Shown in pieces: positions 24,728 through 32,140 of a DNA stretch of 37,450 nt; positions within the stretch are counted from its first letter, which is position 1, and each line of letters begins with the position of its first letter. Source of the DNA: an uncultured Oscillospiraceae bacterium (lineage in GTDB: Bacteria > Bacillota > Clostridia > Oscillospirales > Oscillospiraceae); the NCBI GenBank assembly GCA_934615645.1, contig CAKTTR010000011.1:1-37450 (forward strand), written 5' to 3'. Made by a program: the position numbers and the translations under genes. The notes below the pieces were generated by a model that searched no databases, was not told the DNA's origin, and saw only the letters and a program-made list of their open reading frames with translations.

Positions 24728-24884
24728 TAACCGCAGCGCGAAGCGCTGCATGCGCGGCAAAAGCCGCGCCAAAATCAGCAAAGCTGATTTTGGTTATCAC
24801 TGTAACAGCGACACGAACTTTTTGCTCCGCAAAAACGCGCCCGTGGGCGCGCCGGCGCGTCATGCGCCGGTTCGTGGCTATTAT
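24719..24884. other. Double-cloverleaf structured element between xdhC-like gene and degV
   Basis: Two compact four-way junctions stand side by side. Cloverleaf 1 has outer stem ATAACC/GGTTAT (24727-24732 with 24792-24797) and three hairpins: GCAGCGC-GAA-GCGCTGC, GCGCGGC-AAAA-GCCGCGC and AAAATCAGC-AAA-GCTGATTTT. Cloverleaf 2 has outer stem CACGAAC/GTTCGTG (24812-24818 with 24870-24876) and three hairpins: TTTTTGC-TCC-GCAAAAA, CGCGCC-CGTG-GGCGCG and CGGCGC-GTCAT-GCGCCG. A common stem ATAGC/GCTAT (24722-24726 with 24877-24881), with AT/AT beyond a T-T mismatch, abuts both. Apart from that mismatch, all stems are perfectly paired. It is non-coding and occupies most of a 313-nt gap; the remaining 24598-24718 holds the degV leader. 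Confidence 0.85.
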
Positions 24885-24910
24885 CGCACAAAAAATACGG
24901 CAATGCAAGC

Positions 24911-25690
24911 CTATTGCGCTTCATCCTGCCGGACCGGCTGGCCAGTGCCGGTATTTTTCACCGCGATCATCTCCGCCAAAATGCCGACTGCCAACTCCTC
25001 CGGCCTTTGCCCGCCCAGGTCCAGGCCGATGGGCGCATGCAGCCGGGCCAGCTGCTGGGGCGGGATGCCCTGGCGCAGCAGCAGCGCAGAGATCGCTGCA
25101 ACCTTCTTTCGGCTCCCCAGCATACCGGCATAGGAAAACGGCTTTTGCAGAATGCCCCGCACGGCATCCAGATCCGTCTCATGGGAGAACGACGCAGCAA
25201 CATAAAATGCGTCCGGCGGGGTATTAAGCCGCTCCAGCGCCGTCTCGTAGCGCGTGACGGGGATGAACCGGTCCGCCAGAGCAACGGATTCCGCGATCTG
25301 CTCCGCCGGGCGCGGGTCCAGCAGCCACCGCCGGAAGCCCGCCAACTTTGCATATTGCAGCAGGCACCGGCCGACGTTCCCCCCGCCGCACAAAACCAGA
25401 AGCGGCGGCGCGGCAAATGTCTCGATCAGGACCGTGATCGCACCGTAGCCATGGCGGTACTGCAGCAGCTTCGTCTCCCCGGAGCCGATCAGCGCCAGCG
25501 CGTCCTGTACGGCAGCGTACTCCCCCGGGCCGCCGCCGATGGTACCCAAGGTCCTGCCGTCTTCAAATACCAGCATCTTCCCCTGGGTGCGGGAGGTCGT
25601 CCCAGTGACCGCCGCCAGGGTCAGGACAGCATAGCCCGCCCCCTGGGCTTCGGCCTGCTGCTGGGCCGCAAGAAATTCTGCCTGTTCCAT
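24911..25690 (-). CDS. XdhC/CoxI family protein
   Basis: XdhC-type proteins insert sulfurated molybdenum cofactor into xanthine dehydrogenase-like enzymes. The 259-residue protein has the N-terminal XdhC/CoxI domain (YAVLTLAAVTGTTSRTQGKMLVFEDGRTLGTIGGGPGEYAAVQ), with the expected TIGGG..E motif. The C-terminal Rossmann-type domain has VLCGGGNVGRCLLQYAKLAGF, AGMLGSRKK and LHAPIGLDLGGQRPEELAVGILAEMIAV. No molybdenum hydroxylase, cofactor-synthesis or selenium genes are in the window, so it is an orphan here and its client is unknown. AAGGAGC precedes the ATG at 25690. It lies 106 nt downstream of pnp in the same direction, with a strong hairpin between them. Confidence 0.9.
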   Translation of the reverse strand: MEQAEFLAAQQQAEAQGAGYAVLTLAAVTGTTSRTQGKMLVFEDGRTLGTIGGGPGEYAAVQDALALIGSGETKLLQYRHGYGAITVLIETFAAPPLLVLCGGGNVGRCLLQYAKLAGFRRWLLDPRPAEQIAESVALADRFIPVTRYETALERLNTPPDAFYVAASFSHETDLDAVRGILQKPFSYAGMLGSRKKVAAISALLLRQGIPPQQLARLHAPIGLDLGGQRPEELAVGILAEMIAVKNTGTGQPVRQDEAQ

Positions 25691-25746
25691 GCGCTTGCTC
25701 CTTTTCTTTGGCGTTTCATCAAAAGCCCGCCGTGATCCAGATACAG

Positions 25747-25775
25747 CTATGACCGGTGCGACGCACCGGTCATAG
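25747..25775. repeat. Perfect 13-bp hairpin after pnp
   Basis: CTATGACCGGTGC, loop GAC, GCACCGGTCATAG. No U-run follows on the minus strand, so termination is uncertain. Its right flank resembles the right flank of the double cloverleaf (GGC then an ATT-rich TATC and AAATAC), suggesting a minimal relative. Confidence 0.7.
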
Positions 25776-25796
25776 GCGATTTTATCAGAAATACAA

Positions 25797-27923
25797 TTAC
25801 TTGCCTGCGCCGTTCATTTCGCGCATGGCGTCCTTCCGGCTCAGGTTGACACGGCCCTTCTCGTCGATCTCCATGACCTTGACCCAGGTCATATCGCCGA
25901 TGTTGAGGACGTCTTCCACCTTCTCGACCCGGTGATTCTCCAGCTTGGAGATATGCACCAGCCCGTCCTTGCCCGGAGCCAGCTCGACAAACGCGCCGAT
26001 GGGCAGGATGCGGACGACCTTGCCGTAATACAGCTTGCCGACCTCCGGCACGAAGCAGATGTCCTCGATCATCTTCTGGGCAGCGCGCACCGCTTCATGA
26101 TCGACTGCGGAGATGAAGACAGAGCCGTCATCCTCAATGTCGACCTTGGCGCCAGTGTCTGCACAGATCTTCTGGATGGTCTTGCCGCCAGAACCGATGA
26201 CCTCACGGATCTTGTCCGGGTCGATGTGGATCGTCGTCATCTTCGGGGCATATTCCGAGACTTCCTTCCGCGGCTCTGCGATGCAGGGCAGCATGATCTC
26301 ATGCAGGATCTCCAGCCGGGCCTTGCGGCAGCGCTCCAGCGCGTCGGCAATGATCTCCATTGTCAGGCCGTCGTTCTTCAGGTCCATCTGGATGGCCGTG
26401 ACGCCTTCCGTCGTACCGGCGACCTTGAAGTCCATCTCGCCGTGGAAGTCTTCCACGCCCTGGATGTCCGTAAACGTTCTCCATTCTCCCGTCTCCTGGT
26501 CGGAGATCAGGCCGCAGGAGATACCGGCCACCGGCCGCTTGATGGGCACACCTGCGTCCATCAGTGCCAGCGTCGAGCCGCAGATGGAGCCCTGGGACGT
26601 GGAGCCGTTGGAGGAGACGACCTCCGAGACCACACGGATGGCATAGGGGAATTCGTCCACCGGCGGGATGACCGGCAGCAGCGCCTTTTCCGCCAGGCTG
26701 CCGTGGCCGATCTCACGGCGGGACGTTGAGCGGCTCGCTCTGGCCTCGCCCGTGGAGAACGCCGGGAAGTTGTAGTGATGGATATACCGCTTGGATTCCT
26801 CCTGATAGATGGTATCCAGCTTCTGGGCCATGGACAGGGTGTTCAGCGTGCAGATGGACAGGACCTGGGTCTGGCCTCTGGTGAACAGGCCAGAGCCGTG
26901 GACCCGGGGCAGAACGCCGACTTCCGCTGCCAGCGGACGGATCTCATCCATGCCACGGCCATCGACACGCTTGCCAGCCAGCAGCCATTTCTTGACGACC
27001 TTCTTCTGCATCTTATACAGGCAGACCTCGATGTTGTCCTCAAAGTCCTCATATTTTTCTGCAAAATGGTTCGCAAAATCGACGCGGGCCGCCGTCAGGC
27101 GCTCTTCGCGGACGTTCTTATCCGGCGTATCCAGCGCGTTTTCGATCTGGTCCATGCCATAGGCGCACAGATCGTCCAGCAGGGCATGGTTGACCGCTGC
27201 TTTTTCAAACGTGAATTTCGGCTTGCCGATGCAAGCGACGATGGAATTGATAAATTCGACGACCTTGATGTTCGTCTCGTGGGCCAGCTCAATGCACTTG
27301 AGCAGGATATCCTCGGGGATCTCCTTGGCTTCCGTCTCGATCATAACGACCTTCTCATGGGTCGACGCGATGGTGACGAAGCACTGGGACGCGTTGCGTT
27401 CCTCCTGCGAGGGGTTGACGATATATTCGCCATCGAGATAGCAGACGTTCGTCGTCGCCGTGGGACCGTTCCAGGGGATGTCGGAATACGCCACGACCAG
27501 CGAAGAGCCGATGGCCGCCACGATCTCGACGGGATTGTCGTAATCCTGGGCCAGGACGGTATTCGTCAGCACGACGTCGTTGCGCAGCTCGTCGTCAAAC
27601 AGGGGCCGCATGGGGCGGTCGATCAGGCGGGAGATCAGGGTGCCGCGCTCCGAGGGGCGGCCCTCCCGGCGGTTGAAGCTGCCGGGGATCCGGCCGACGG
27701 CGTACATCCGCTCTTCGACCTCAATCGTCAGCGGGAAGTAGTCGATGCCGACCTTCGGCAGCGCCGAAGCGGTGACGGTGACGAGTACGACGGTATCGCC
27801 ATAGCGGCAGATCGCCTCGGCGTTGGCCAGCTCCGCGACCTTGCCCGTCTCAACGGTGAAGGTCCGGCCGCCGATCTCTGTTTCGAAAATGTGGTGGTTG
27901 GGGTACTGCTTATGGGTGATCAT
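25797..27923 (-). CDS. pnp: Polyribonucleotide nucleotidyltransferase (PNPase)
   Basis: PNPase is a phosphorolytic 3'-5' exoribonuclease in mRNA decay. The 708-residue protein has two RNase PH domains: the first from the N terminus (GRTFTVETGKVAELANA, FNRREGRPSERGTLISRLIDRPMRPLF), and the second containing TRGQTQVLSICTLNT, FPAFSTGEARASRSTSRREIGHGSLAEKAL and ILHEIMLPC. Between them is the all-helical domain. A KH domain (PDKIREVIGSGGKTIQKIC) and an S1 domain (GKLYYGKVVRILPIGAFVELAPGKDGLVHISKL) close the protein. All family signatures are intact. The ATG at 27923 follows GGAGGAA. The gene lies downstream of rpsO, as in most bacteria, with an rpsO terminator and a long hairpin between them. Confidence 0.98.
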   Translation of the reverse strand: MITHKQYPNHHIFETEIGGRTFTVETGKVAELANAEAICRYGDTVVLVTVTASALPKVGIDYFPLTIEVEERMYAVGRIPGSFNRREGRPSERGTLISRLIDRPMRPLFDDELRNDVVLTNTVLAQDYDNPVEIVAAIGSSLVVAYSDIPWNGPTATTNVCYLDGEYIVNPSQEERNASQCFVTIASTHEKVVMIETEAKEIPEDILLKCIELAHETNIKVVEFINSIVACIGKPKFTFEKAAVNHALLDDLCAYGMDQIENALDTPDKNVREERLTAARVDFANHFAEKYEDFEDNIEVCLYKMQKKVVKKWLLAGKRVDGRGMDEIRPLAAEVGVLPRVHGSGLFTRGQTQVLSICTLNTLSMAQKLDTIYQEESKRYIHHYNFPAFSTGEARASRSTSRREIGHGSLAEKALLPVIPPVDEFPYAIRVVSEVVSSNGSTSQGSICGSTLALMDAGVPIKRPVAGISCGLISDQETGEWRTFTDIQGVEDFHGEMDFKVAGTTEGVTAIQMDLKNDGLTMEIIADALERCRKARLEILHEIMLPCIAEPRKEVSEYAPKMTTIHIDPDKIREVIGSGGKTIQKICADTGAKVDIEDDGSVFISAVDHEAVRAAQKMIEDICFVPEVGKLYYGKVVRILPIGAFVELAPGKDGLVHISKLENHRVEKVEDVLNIGDMTWVKVMEIDEKGRVNLSRKDAMREMNGAGK

Positions 27924-27950
27924 GTGGTTCCTCCTCAGTCAAACATACTT

Positions 27951-28027
27951 GGCGCGGGAGGTTTAGCACTTGAAACTGCCGCCGCCGCAGCGGTGGTACT
28001 TTCAACTGCTAAATCATTTCCCGCGCC
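27951..28027 (-). promoter_or_regulatory. 77-nt hairpin in the pnp leader
   Basis: The element is nearly fully self-complementary: GGCGCGGGA/TCCCGCGCC at the base (27951-27959 with 28019-28027), TTTAGCA/TGCTAAA, TTGAAA/TTTCAA, and a GC-rich tip. It lies 28 nt upstream of the pnp start and has no U-run. In E. coli a pnp leader stem-loop cut by RNase III mediates PNPase autocontrol; a similar role here is inference. Confidence 0.8.
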
Positions 28028-28054
28028 GGTCTTGGTTTTTCCAGCGCTGCGCAG

Positions 28055-28085
28055 AAAACGGGTGGCGTGTGGGCCACCCGTTTTT
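28055..28085 (-). terminator. Intrinsic terminator of rpsO
   Basis: AAAACGGGTGGC, a 6-nt loop, GCCACCCGTTTT form a perfect 12-bp stem 8 nt after the rpsO stop. No separate pnp promoter was recognised, so pnp probably depends on read-through. Confidence 0.85.
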
Positions 28086-28092
28086 GTGCATA

Positions 28093-28359
28093 TTACTTAC
28101 GGATACCCAGCTTGGCGATGCAGGCTCTGTAGCGGTTGATGTCCTTCTTGGCCAGATAGTCCAGCAGGCTACGGCGCTTACCAACCATCATGAGCAGGCC
28201 ACGGCGGGAGTGGTTATCCTGCTTGTGCTCCCGCAGATGCTCCGTCAGCTCGTTGATCCGGTAGGTCAGGATCGCGATCTGGACTTCGGGAGAACCGGTG
28301 TCGCCTTCGTGGGTCGCGTTCTCGGCAATGATCTTTGCCTTTGCTTCTTTGGAAATCAT
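28093..28359 (-). CDS. rpsO: 30S ribosomal protein S15
   Basis: S15 binds 16S rRNA early in 30S assembly. The 88-residue protein is of normal length and shows the expected EGDTGSPEVQIAILTYRINELTEHLREHKQDNHSRRGLLMMVGKRRSLLDYL run, with the conserved TGSPE, DxHSRRGL and RR-LLDYL motifs, and ends RACIAKLGIRK. The start is ATG at 28359, with AAAGGTGG 8 nt upstream; an in-frame GTG at 28371 lies inside that ribosome binding site and is rejected. It heads the rpsO-pnp unit. S15 represses its own mRNA in several bacteria, and a GC-rich hairpin in the leader could be the binding site. Confidence 0.97.
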   Translation of the reverse strand: MISKEAKAKIIAENATHEGDTGSPEVQIAILTYRINELTEHLREHKQDNHSRRGLLMMVGKRRSLLDYLAKKDINRYRACIAKLGIRK

Positions 28360-28410
28360 AATTTGTTCCACCTTTCTGAAAATACCCGCAAAACTAAGTC
28401 CCAGGCTGGC

Positions 28411-28437
28411 GGAGCCCTCCGGCGCGGAGGCGTCTCC
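28411..28437 (-). promoter_or_regulatory. Hairpin in the rpsO leader, possible S15 autoregulation site
   Basis: CCTCCG-GCG-CGGAGG with an outer GGAG/CTCC helix lies between the rpsO promoter and start codon. S15 leader structures vary between phyla, so the assignment rests on position only. Confidence 0.4.
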
Positions 28438-28478
28438 CGAAACTGAGTATTGGGGTCTGCCGATACGACAGTGAGTTT

Positions 28479-28507
28479 ATAATAGCATGCGCCGGGAAAA
28501 AAGTAAA
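28479..28507 (-). promoter_or_regulatory. Promoter of rpsO-pnp
   Basis: On the minus strand TTTACT (28507-28502) and TATTAT (28484-28479) are 17 bp apart, with TGC before the -10 (extended -10). Confidence 0.75.
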
Positions 28508-28593
28508 GAAGAAAAACTTTTTTTCGCAGAAAATCCGGCCATTGTGACCGGGCCGACGCGCTTGCTTTCTAGGATACCCGCCAGCAGCCCGGT

Positions 28594-29082
28594 TTAACCC
28601 GCATCCACGGAAAACGAGAGGTTGATCTCCTCCAGCTGCGTGTCCAGCTGCCGATAGGTCACACCGGCGCTGCGCAGCATCCGCTTCGATGCCCGGACAT
28701 TATCGGTATCGGCGTATTTATCGCTGAGGTAAATGACCTCGCGGATCCCACACTGGATGATGGCCTTGGCGCATTCATTGCAGGGAAACAGCGCCACATA
28801 AAGCTTCGCGCCTTTGAGCACCCGCCCGCCGGAATTCAGGATCGCATTCAGCTCCGCATGGACCACATAGGGGTACTTCGTCTCCTCCCCCTGGCGCTCC
28901 CAGGGAAATTCATCATCGGAGCAGCCGTTGGGCAGCCCGTTATAGCCGGTGGAGAGGATGATATTATCCTGGGAGACGATACATGCGCCGACCTGCGTGC
29001 TCGGGTCCTTGCTGCGCTGCGCGGCCAGCAGTGCCACGCCCATAAAATACTCATCCCAGGAGATATAATTCGTCCGTTTCAT
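28594..29082 (-). CDS. dCMP/deoxycytidylate deaminase family protein (ComEB-like)
   Basis: This zinc-dependent family converts dCMP to dUMP for thymidylate synthesis; the Bacillus member is ComEB. The 162-residue protein has the N-terminal ISWDEYFMGVALLAAQRSKDPSTQVGACIV, a typical start, and the zinc-site motifs VHAELNAIL (His75, Glu77) and PCNECAKAIIQCGI (Cys101, Cys104). STGYNGLPNGCSDDEFPWER is the usual substrate-side loop. It ends with ASKRMLRSAGVTYRQL. The ATG at 29082 follows AAGGAGC. It is a single-gene unit, between the rpsO-pnp genes and the transporter/PsuG operon, with no competence genes nearby, so a metabolic role is the safer reading. Confidence 0.93.
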   Translation of the reverse strand: MKRTNYISWDEYFMGVALLAAQRSKDPSTQVGACIVSQDNIILSTGYNGLPNGCSDDEFPWERQGEETKYPYVVHAELNAILNSGGRVLKGAKLYVALFPCNECAKAIIQCGIREVIYLSDKYADTDNVRASKRMLRSAGVTYRQLDTQLEEINLSFSVDAG

Positions 29083-29142
29083 ACGCTTGCTCCTTTTTGT
29101 CTCTGTCACGCAAATACTTTGCACAGCGGTATACGCTTAAAT

Positions 29143-29151
29143 ATTATACCA
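29143..29151 (-). promoter_or_regulatory. Extended -10 promoter of the dCMP deaminase gene
   Basis: On the minus strand TGGTATAAT matches an extended -10. The -35 region is T-rich without a clear TTGACA. Confidence 0.65.
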
Positions 29152-29184
29152 CACACGGCAAAAAAAGAAACCCCAAAAATTGCG

Positions 29185-29229
29185 AAAAAAGGGCCGCAGT
29201 CCGCGCAAAAATGCACGGCGCTGCGGCCC
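29185..29229 (-). terminator. Intrinsic terminator of the transporter/PsuG operon
   Basis: GGGCCGCAG and CTGCGGCCC pair around a 21-nt loop and are followed on the minus strand by TTTTTT, 10 nt after the last gene of the operon. Confidence 0.85.
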
Positions 29230-29239
29230 AGTGTTCCTT

Positions 29240-30022
29240 TTATACCAGGCTGGCGGCCAGGCGAATATTCTCCTGCAGCGATGCCAGCTGGATCTGGGAG
29301 GAGACGCCGCCGGTCCGGCGGTCGATCTCCCCATTGGCCGCGGGGTGATAATACGCCCCGGCGTCCTCCGCTGCGCGCCCCGCCGCCATGGCAGCTTCCA
29401 GAATACTGCGGTCGGTGATCCGCTGCGCCGCTGGAATGGGCTGCAGCAGAAGTAGGCCGCCGTCCTGCGTCAGCTGCCGGACCTGCGCTGCCGCCTGCAC
29501 CGCGGTCCCAGGCAACTCCAGCGCCACCGGCGGCCGCACAAATAAATACCCGGTGCAATCCGGCCCCGCCAGATGCACGCCCCGCGCCTGCAGCCAGGCA
29601 AGCGTCGCCGGGATATCCAGCATATCCTTGGGCGAGGTCGCGATCAGCGCCACCGGGATCTGACAAAGCGCCGGCAGGTCCGGGCACAGGGCCTCACCCC
29701 GCAGAGGGCCGATCCCGCCCATGCCGCAGGTGACAGCCAGGCCGATCCCCAGCTTTGCGCAGGCAGCCATCGTCCCGCTGGCAGTCAGCGCGCCGCTGAC
29801 ACCGTGCGTCAGCGCCGCCTCCAACTGGTTGCAATCAATGCGGCAGACCTCAGCCGCCCGGGTCCGAAAGGGCAGGAAGGCGGAAAGGTCGCCGATCTGC
29901 AAGCGCCCACGGTCGACCCACGCCAGTCGCGCCGCCGGGCAGCGCCACTGGGCGGCCAGGTCCGCATTGGTAATCGACCGCAGGCCATGGGTCAAAAGCG
30001 CTGTTTCAACAAGGTGCTCCAT
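29240..30022 (-). CDS. Divergent pseudouridine-5'-phosphate glycosidase (PsuG/IndA family)
   Basis: PsuG reversibly splits the C-C glycosidic bond of pseudouridine 5'-phosphate to uracil and ribose 5-phosphate. The 260-residue protein follows the family order: VETALLTHGL (family ESTIISHGxP, Glu6), LTHGVSGALTASGTMAACAKLGI (family NGATTVAATM...AGI), TCGMGGIGPLRG (ATGGIGGVHRG), LCPDLPALCQIPVALIATSPKDMLDIPATLAWLQARGV (DISADLxEL...AGAKSILDIxxTLEYLExxGV, Lys132), QPIPAAQ (NPIPEE) and TGGVSSQIQLASLQENIRLA. The Asp115-Lys132 spacing fits the metal/catalytic pair as I recall it. Several pocket motifs are altered and the protein is about 45 residues short, so substrate may differ. Its start overlaps the stop of the binding-protein gene by one base (TGATG), showing coupling to the transporter. 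No PsuK kinase is present. Confidence 0.75.
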   Translation of the reverse strand: MEHLVETALLTHGLRSITNADLAAQWRCPAARLAWVDRGRLQIGDLSAFLPFRTRAAEVCRIDCNQLEAALTHGVSGALTASGTMAACAKLGIGLAVTCGMGGIGPLRGEALCPDLPALCQIPVALIATSPKDMLDIPATLAWLQARGVHLAGPDCTGYLFVRPPVALELPGTAVQAAAQVRQLTQDGGLLLLQPIPAAQRITDRSILEAAMAAGRAAEDAGAYYHPAANGEIDRRTGGVSSQIQLASLQENIRLAASLV

Positions 30023-31137
30023 CAGGCCCAGTCGTCCAGCTCTGCAACATTGTCACAGGTGACCAGCGTCAGCGGCAGATAGATGGGATCCGCATATTCC
30101 TTTCCCTGTGCGATCGCCACAGCCAGCTGCAGTGCAGCTTCCGTGTACTTCACGCTGGAGTAGGACATACTGCCGGTCATTTTGCCTTCCTTCAGCGCTG
30201 CCCGGGCATCGTCAGTAAAGTCAACACCGTAGACCAGCACATCCGTCCGGTTCTCTGCTTCCAGCGCCTCGACCGCAGCCAGCGCCATCACGTCATTGCA
30301 GGCGAAAATGCCCTTCAGGTCCGGATGGGCCGTCAGAATATCCTTCGTCGCGTCAAAGGCCTTCGTCGCATCCCAATCGCAGGGGACGGAAGCAACCAGG
30401 TCGATGTTCGCCGCAGCTTCCAGCACGTCTGTCGCACCGGCGGTACGGCCTTCGGACTGGCCAGCGCCGGTCAAGCCCTGCAGGATAGCGACCTCGCCGC
30501 CCTCCGGCAGCCGCGCGATCATATCATTGGCAACCGTCGCACCCTGTTCTTTGAAGTTGACAGTGATCTTGCCATCGAGATGGCCGCCCGCCTCTTCCAG
30601 CGCGTCCGTATCCACGCCGGGGCCCAGGTTGATGACCTTAATACCATTTTCGTTGCACTTGACAATACCGGGAATCAGGTTTGTCCCATCAATGGGGGAG
30701 ACGATGATGACATCATAGTCCATATCCGCCATAGTCATCAAAACATCCAGCTGACTCTGGGTATCGCCTTCCGTCGTACCGGTCTGCACGTCAATGCTGA
30801 CGCCCAGTTTCTCCGCTGCATTTTCGTAGCAGTCCTTCATATTGGCCCAGAACTGATTTGTCAGGGAGATGATGACCGCGCCGATCTTCTCGCCGTTGGG
30901 AGCCGGGACATCGCCCAGCTGTTCCGCCATGGACTTGTCAAATTCCGCATACAGCTCATCGACGACAGAGGCCTCATCCGCGCCATCGCCGGTCGATGCG
31001 TCGGGCTGGTTTGCCAGCTCATCCGAGCCTGTCGTCGGCGCCGCGCTGCCAGGGTCTGTTGCCTTGTCGCTGCCGCAGCCCGCCATACAAGAGACGACCA
31101 GCAGCATTGCCAAAAGCAGTGCAAGTAACTTTTTCAT
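30022..31137 (-). CDS. Substrate-binding lipoprotein of a ribose/sugar-type ABC transporter
   Basis: The 371-residue protein is the extracellular solute receptor of the transporter encoded just upstream. It starts with a lipoprotein signal, MKKLLALLLAMLLVVSCMAGC, with the lipobox Cys at 21, then a Thr/Ser/Asp-rich linker to about residue 60. The body is the periplasmic-binding-protein type I fold of the RbsB group: KIGAVIISLTNQFWANMKDCYENAAEKLG, IIVSPIDGTNLIPGIVKCNENGIKVINLG, GEVAILQGLTGAGQSEGRTAG, and DLKGIFACNDVMALAAVEALE. These match the ribose/galactose/purine-nucleoside-like receptor family; the ligand cannot be told from sequence. GGAGG precedes the ATG at 31137. The stop is one-base-overlapped with the PsuG homolog start, so the ligand may be a ribosylated compound (inference). 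Confidence 0.9.
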   Translation of the reverse strand: MKKLLALLLAMLLVVSCMAGCGSDKATDPGSAAPTTGSDELANQPDASTGDGADEASVVDELYAEFDKSMAEQLGDVPAPNGEKIGAVIISLTNQFWANMKDCYENAAEKLGVSIDVQTGTTEGDTQSQLDVLMTMADMDYDVIIVSPIDGTNLIPGIVKCNENGIKVINLGPGVDTDALEEAGGHLDGKITVNFKEQGATVANDMIARLPEGGEVAILQGLTGAGQSEGRTAGATDVLEAAANIDLVASVPCDWDATKAFDATKDILTAHPDLKGIFACNDVMALAAVEALEAENRTDVLVYGVDFTDDARAALKEGKMTGSMSYSSVKYTEAALQLAVAIAQGKEYADPIYLPLTLVTCDNVAELDDWA

Positions 31138-31195
31138 TGTTTTTTCCTCCACATCGTTTTTATGTATAAAGGCCAGTCCAGCCCTTATGCCGATT

Positions 31196-32140
31196 TTATA
31201 CCCGCTGTCGGCGCTGCCGCAGCTCCGCCGTGATAACGGCACACAGCAGGATCACGCCGGTGATCAGCTGCTGATAATAGGACGAAATACGCAGCAGAGT
31301 CAGTCCATTGCGGATGCTGCTCAGCAGCAGCACCGCCACCGTCGTCCCAATCAGCGCGCCCTGGCCGCCATGCAGCGGCGTACCCCCCATAATGACGGCA
31401 GTGATGGCATCCATCTCCATATTTAGCCCGGCGTTGGGCTCCGCTGAATTGAGCCGTGCCGTGATGATCATCCCCGCCAGTGCTGAAAGAAAGCCCATCA
31501 GCGCAAAGGCGCTGATCCGCCACGGTCCAAGCCGCACACCGCTGCGCCGCAGCGCCAGCGGATTGCTGCCCAGGGTCATGATATAATGACCCCAACGCAT
31601 TTTGTAAAGCAGCGGCAGCGCCAGCAGCAGTACTACGATTGCCATGCTTACGCCCCGCTCCATGCCGCAAAAATCCCCGTAGCCAAAAACGCGGAACGCC
31701 TCCGGCAGCTTACTCACCGGCGTGCCCAGGGTCACGACCAGCGCCAGCCCCCGGTAAAGCAGCGACGTCGCCAGGGTGATGATAAACGCGTTGATGCCGG
31801 TAAAGTGGACCAGTGCGCCATTGAGCGTCCCCATGGCCGTGCCCGCCAGCAGGCCCAGCAGGACCGCCGCCGGGACTGCCATACCGTTCTGCATACACTT
31901 TGCCGCTAAAATAGCGGAGAGGGATAAGATCGCCCCCACAGAGAGGTCGATCGCCCCAGCAGCAATGATAAACGTCATGCCAATGGCCAGCAGCAACCGG
32001 AAGGAGCTGGCCTCAAGAACGTTCGTCAAGTTCTTACCGGTAAAGAACAGTCCGGTGCGCAGCTGCAAAAACAGGCCCATTGCAAGGCAAAAACCGATAA
32101 GCAGCCACAGCGCTCCATGGCGCTGCAAAAATTGCTTCAT
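31196..32140 (-). CDS. ABC transporter permease, RbsC family
   Basis: The 314-residue integral membrane protein forms the translocation path with the neighbouring ATPase. Family marks include GMTFIIAAGAIDLSVGAILSLSAILAA and GTLNGALVHFTGINAFIITLATSLLYRGLALVV. ITAVIMGGTPLHGGQGALIGTTVAVLLLSSIRNGLTLL is the conserved cytoplasmic-loop region (GGxxxxGGxGxxxGT). About eight hydrophobic helices can be counted. Its ATG overlaps the TGA of the ATPase gene (ATGA). The binding protein gene follows after 58 nt. The protein is somewhat shorter at the N terminus than typical RbsC but complete. Confidence 0.93.
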   Translation of the reverse strand: MKQFLQRHGALWLLIGFCLAMGLFLQLRTGLFFTGKNLTNVLEASSFRLLLAIGMTFIIAAGAIDLSVGAILSLSAILAAKCMQNGMAVPAAVLLGLLAGTAMGTLNGALVHFTGINAFIITLATSLLYRGLALVVTLGTPVSKLPEAFRVFGYGDFCGMERGVSMAIVVLLLALPLLYKMRWGHYIMTLGSNPLALRRSGVRLGPWRISAFALMGFLSALAGMIITARLNSAEPNAGLNMEMDAITAVIMGGTPLHGGQGALIGTTVAVLLLSSIRNGLTLLRISSYYQQLITGVILLCAVITAELRQRRQRV

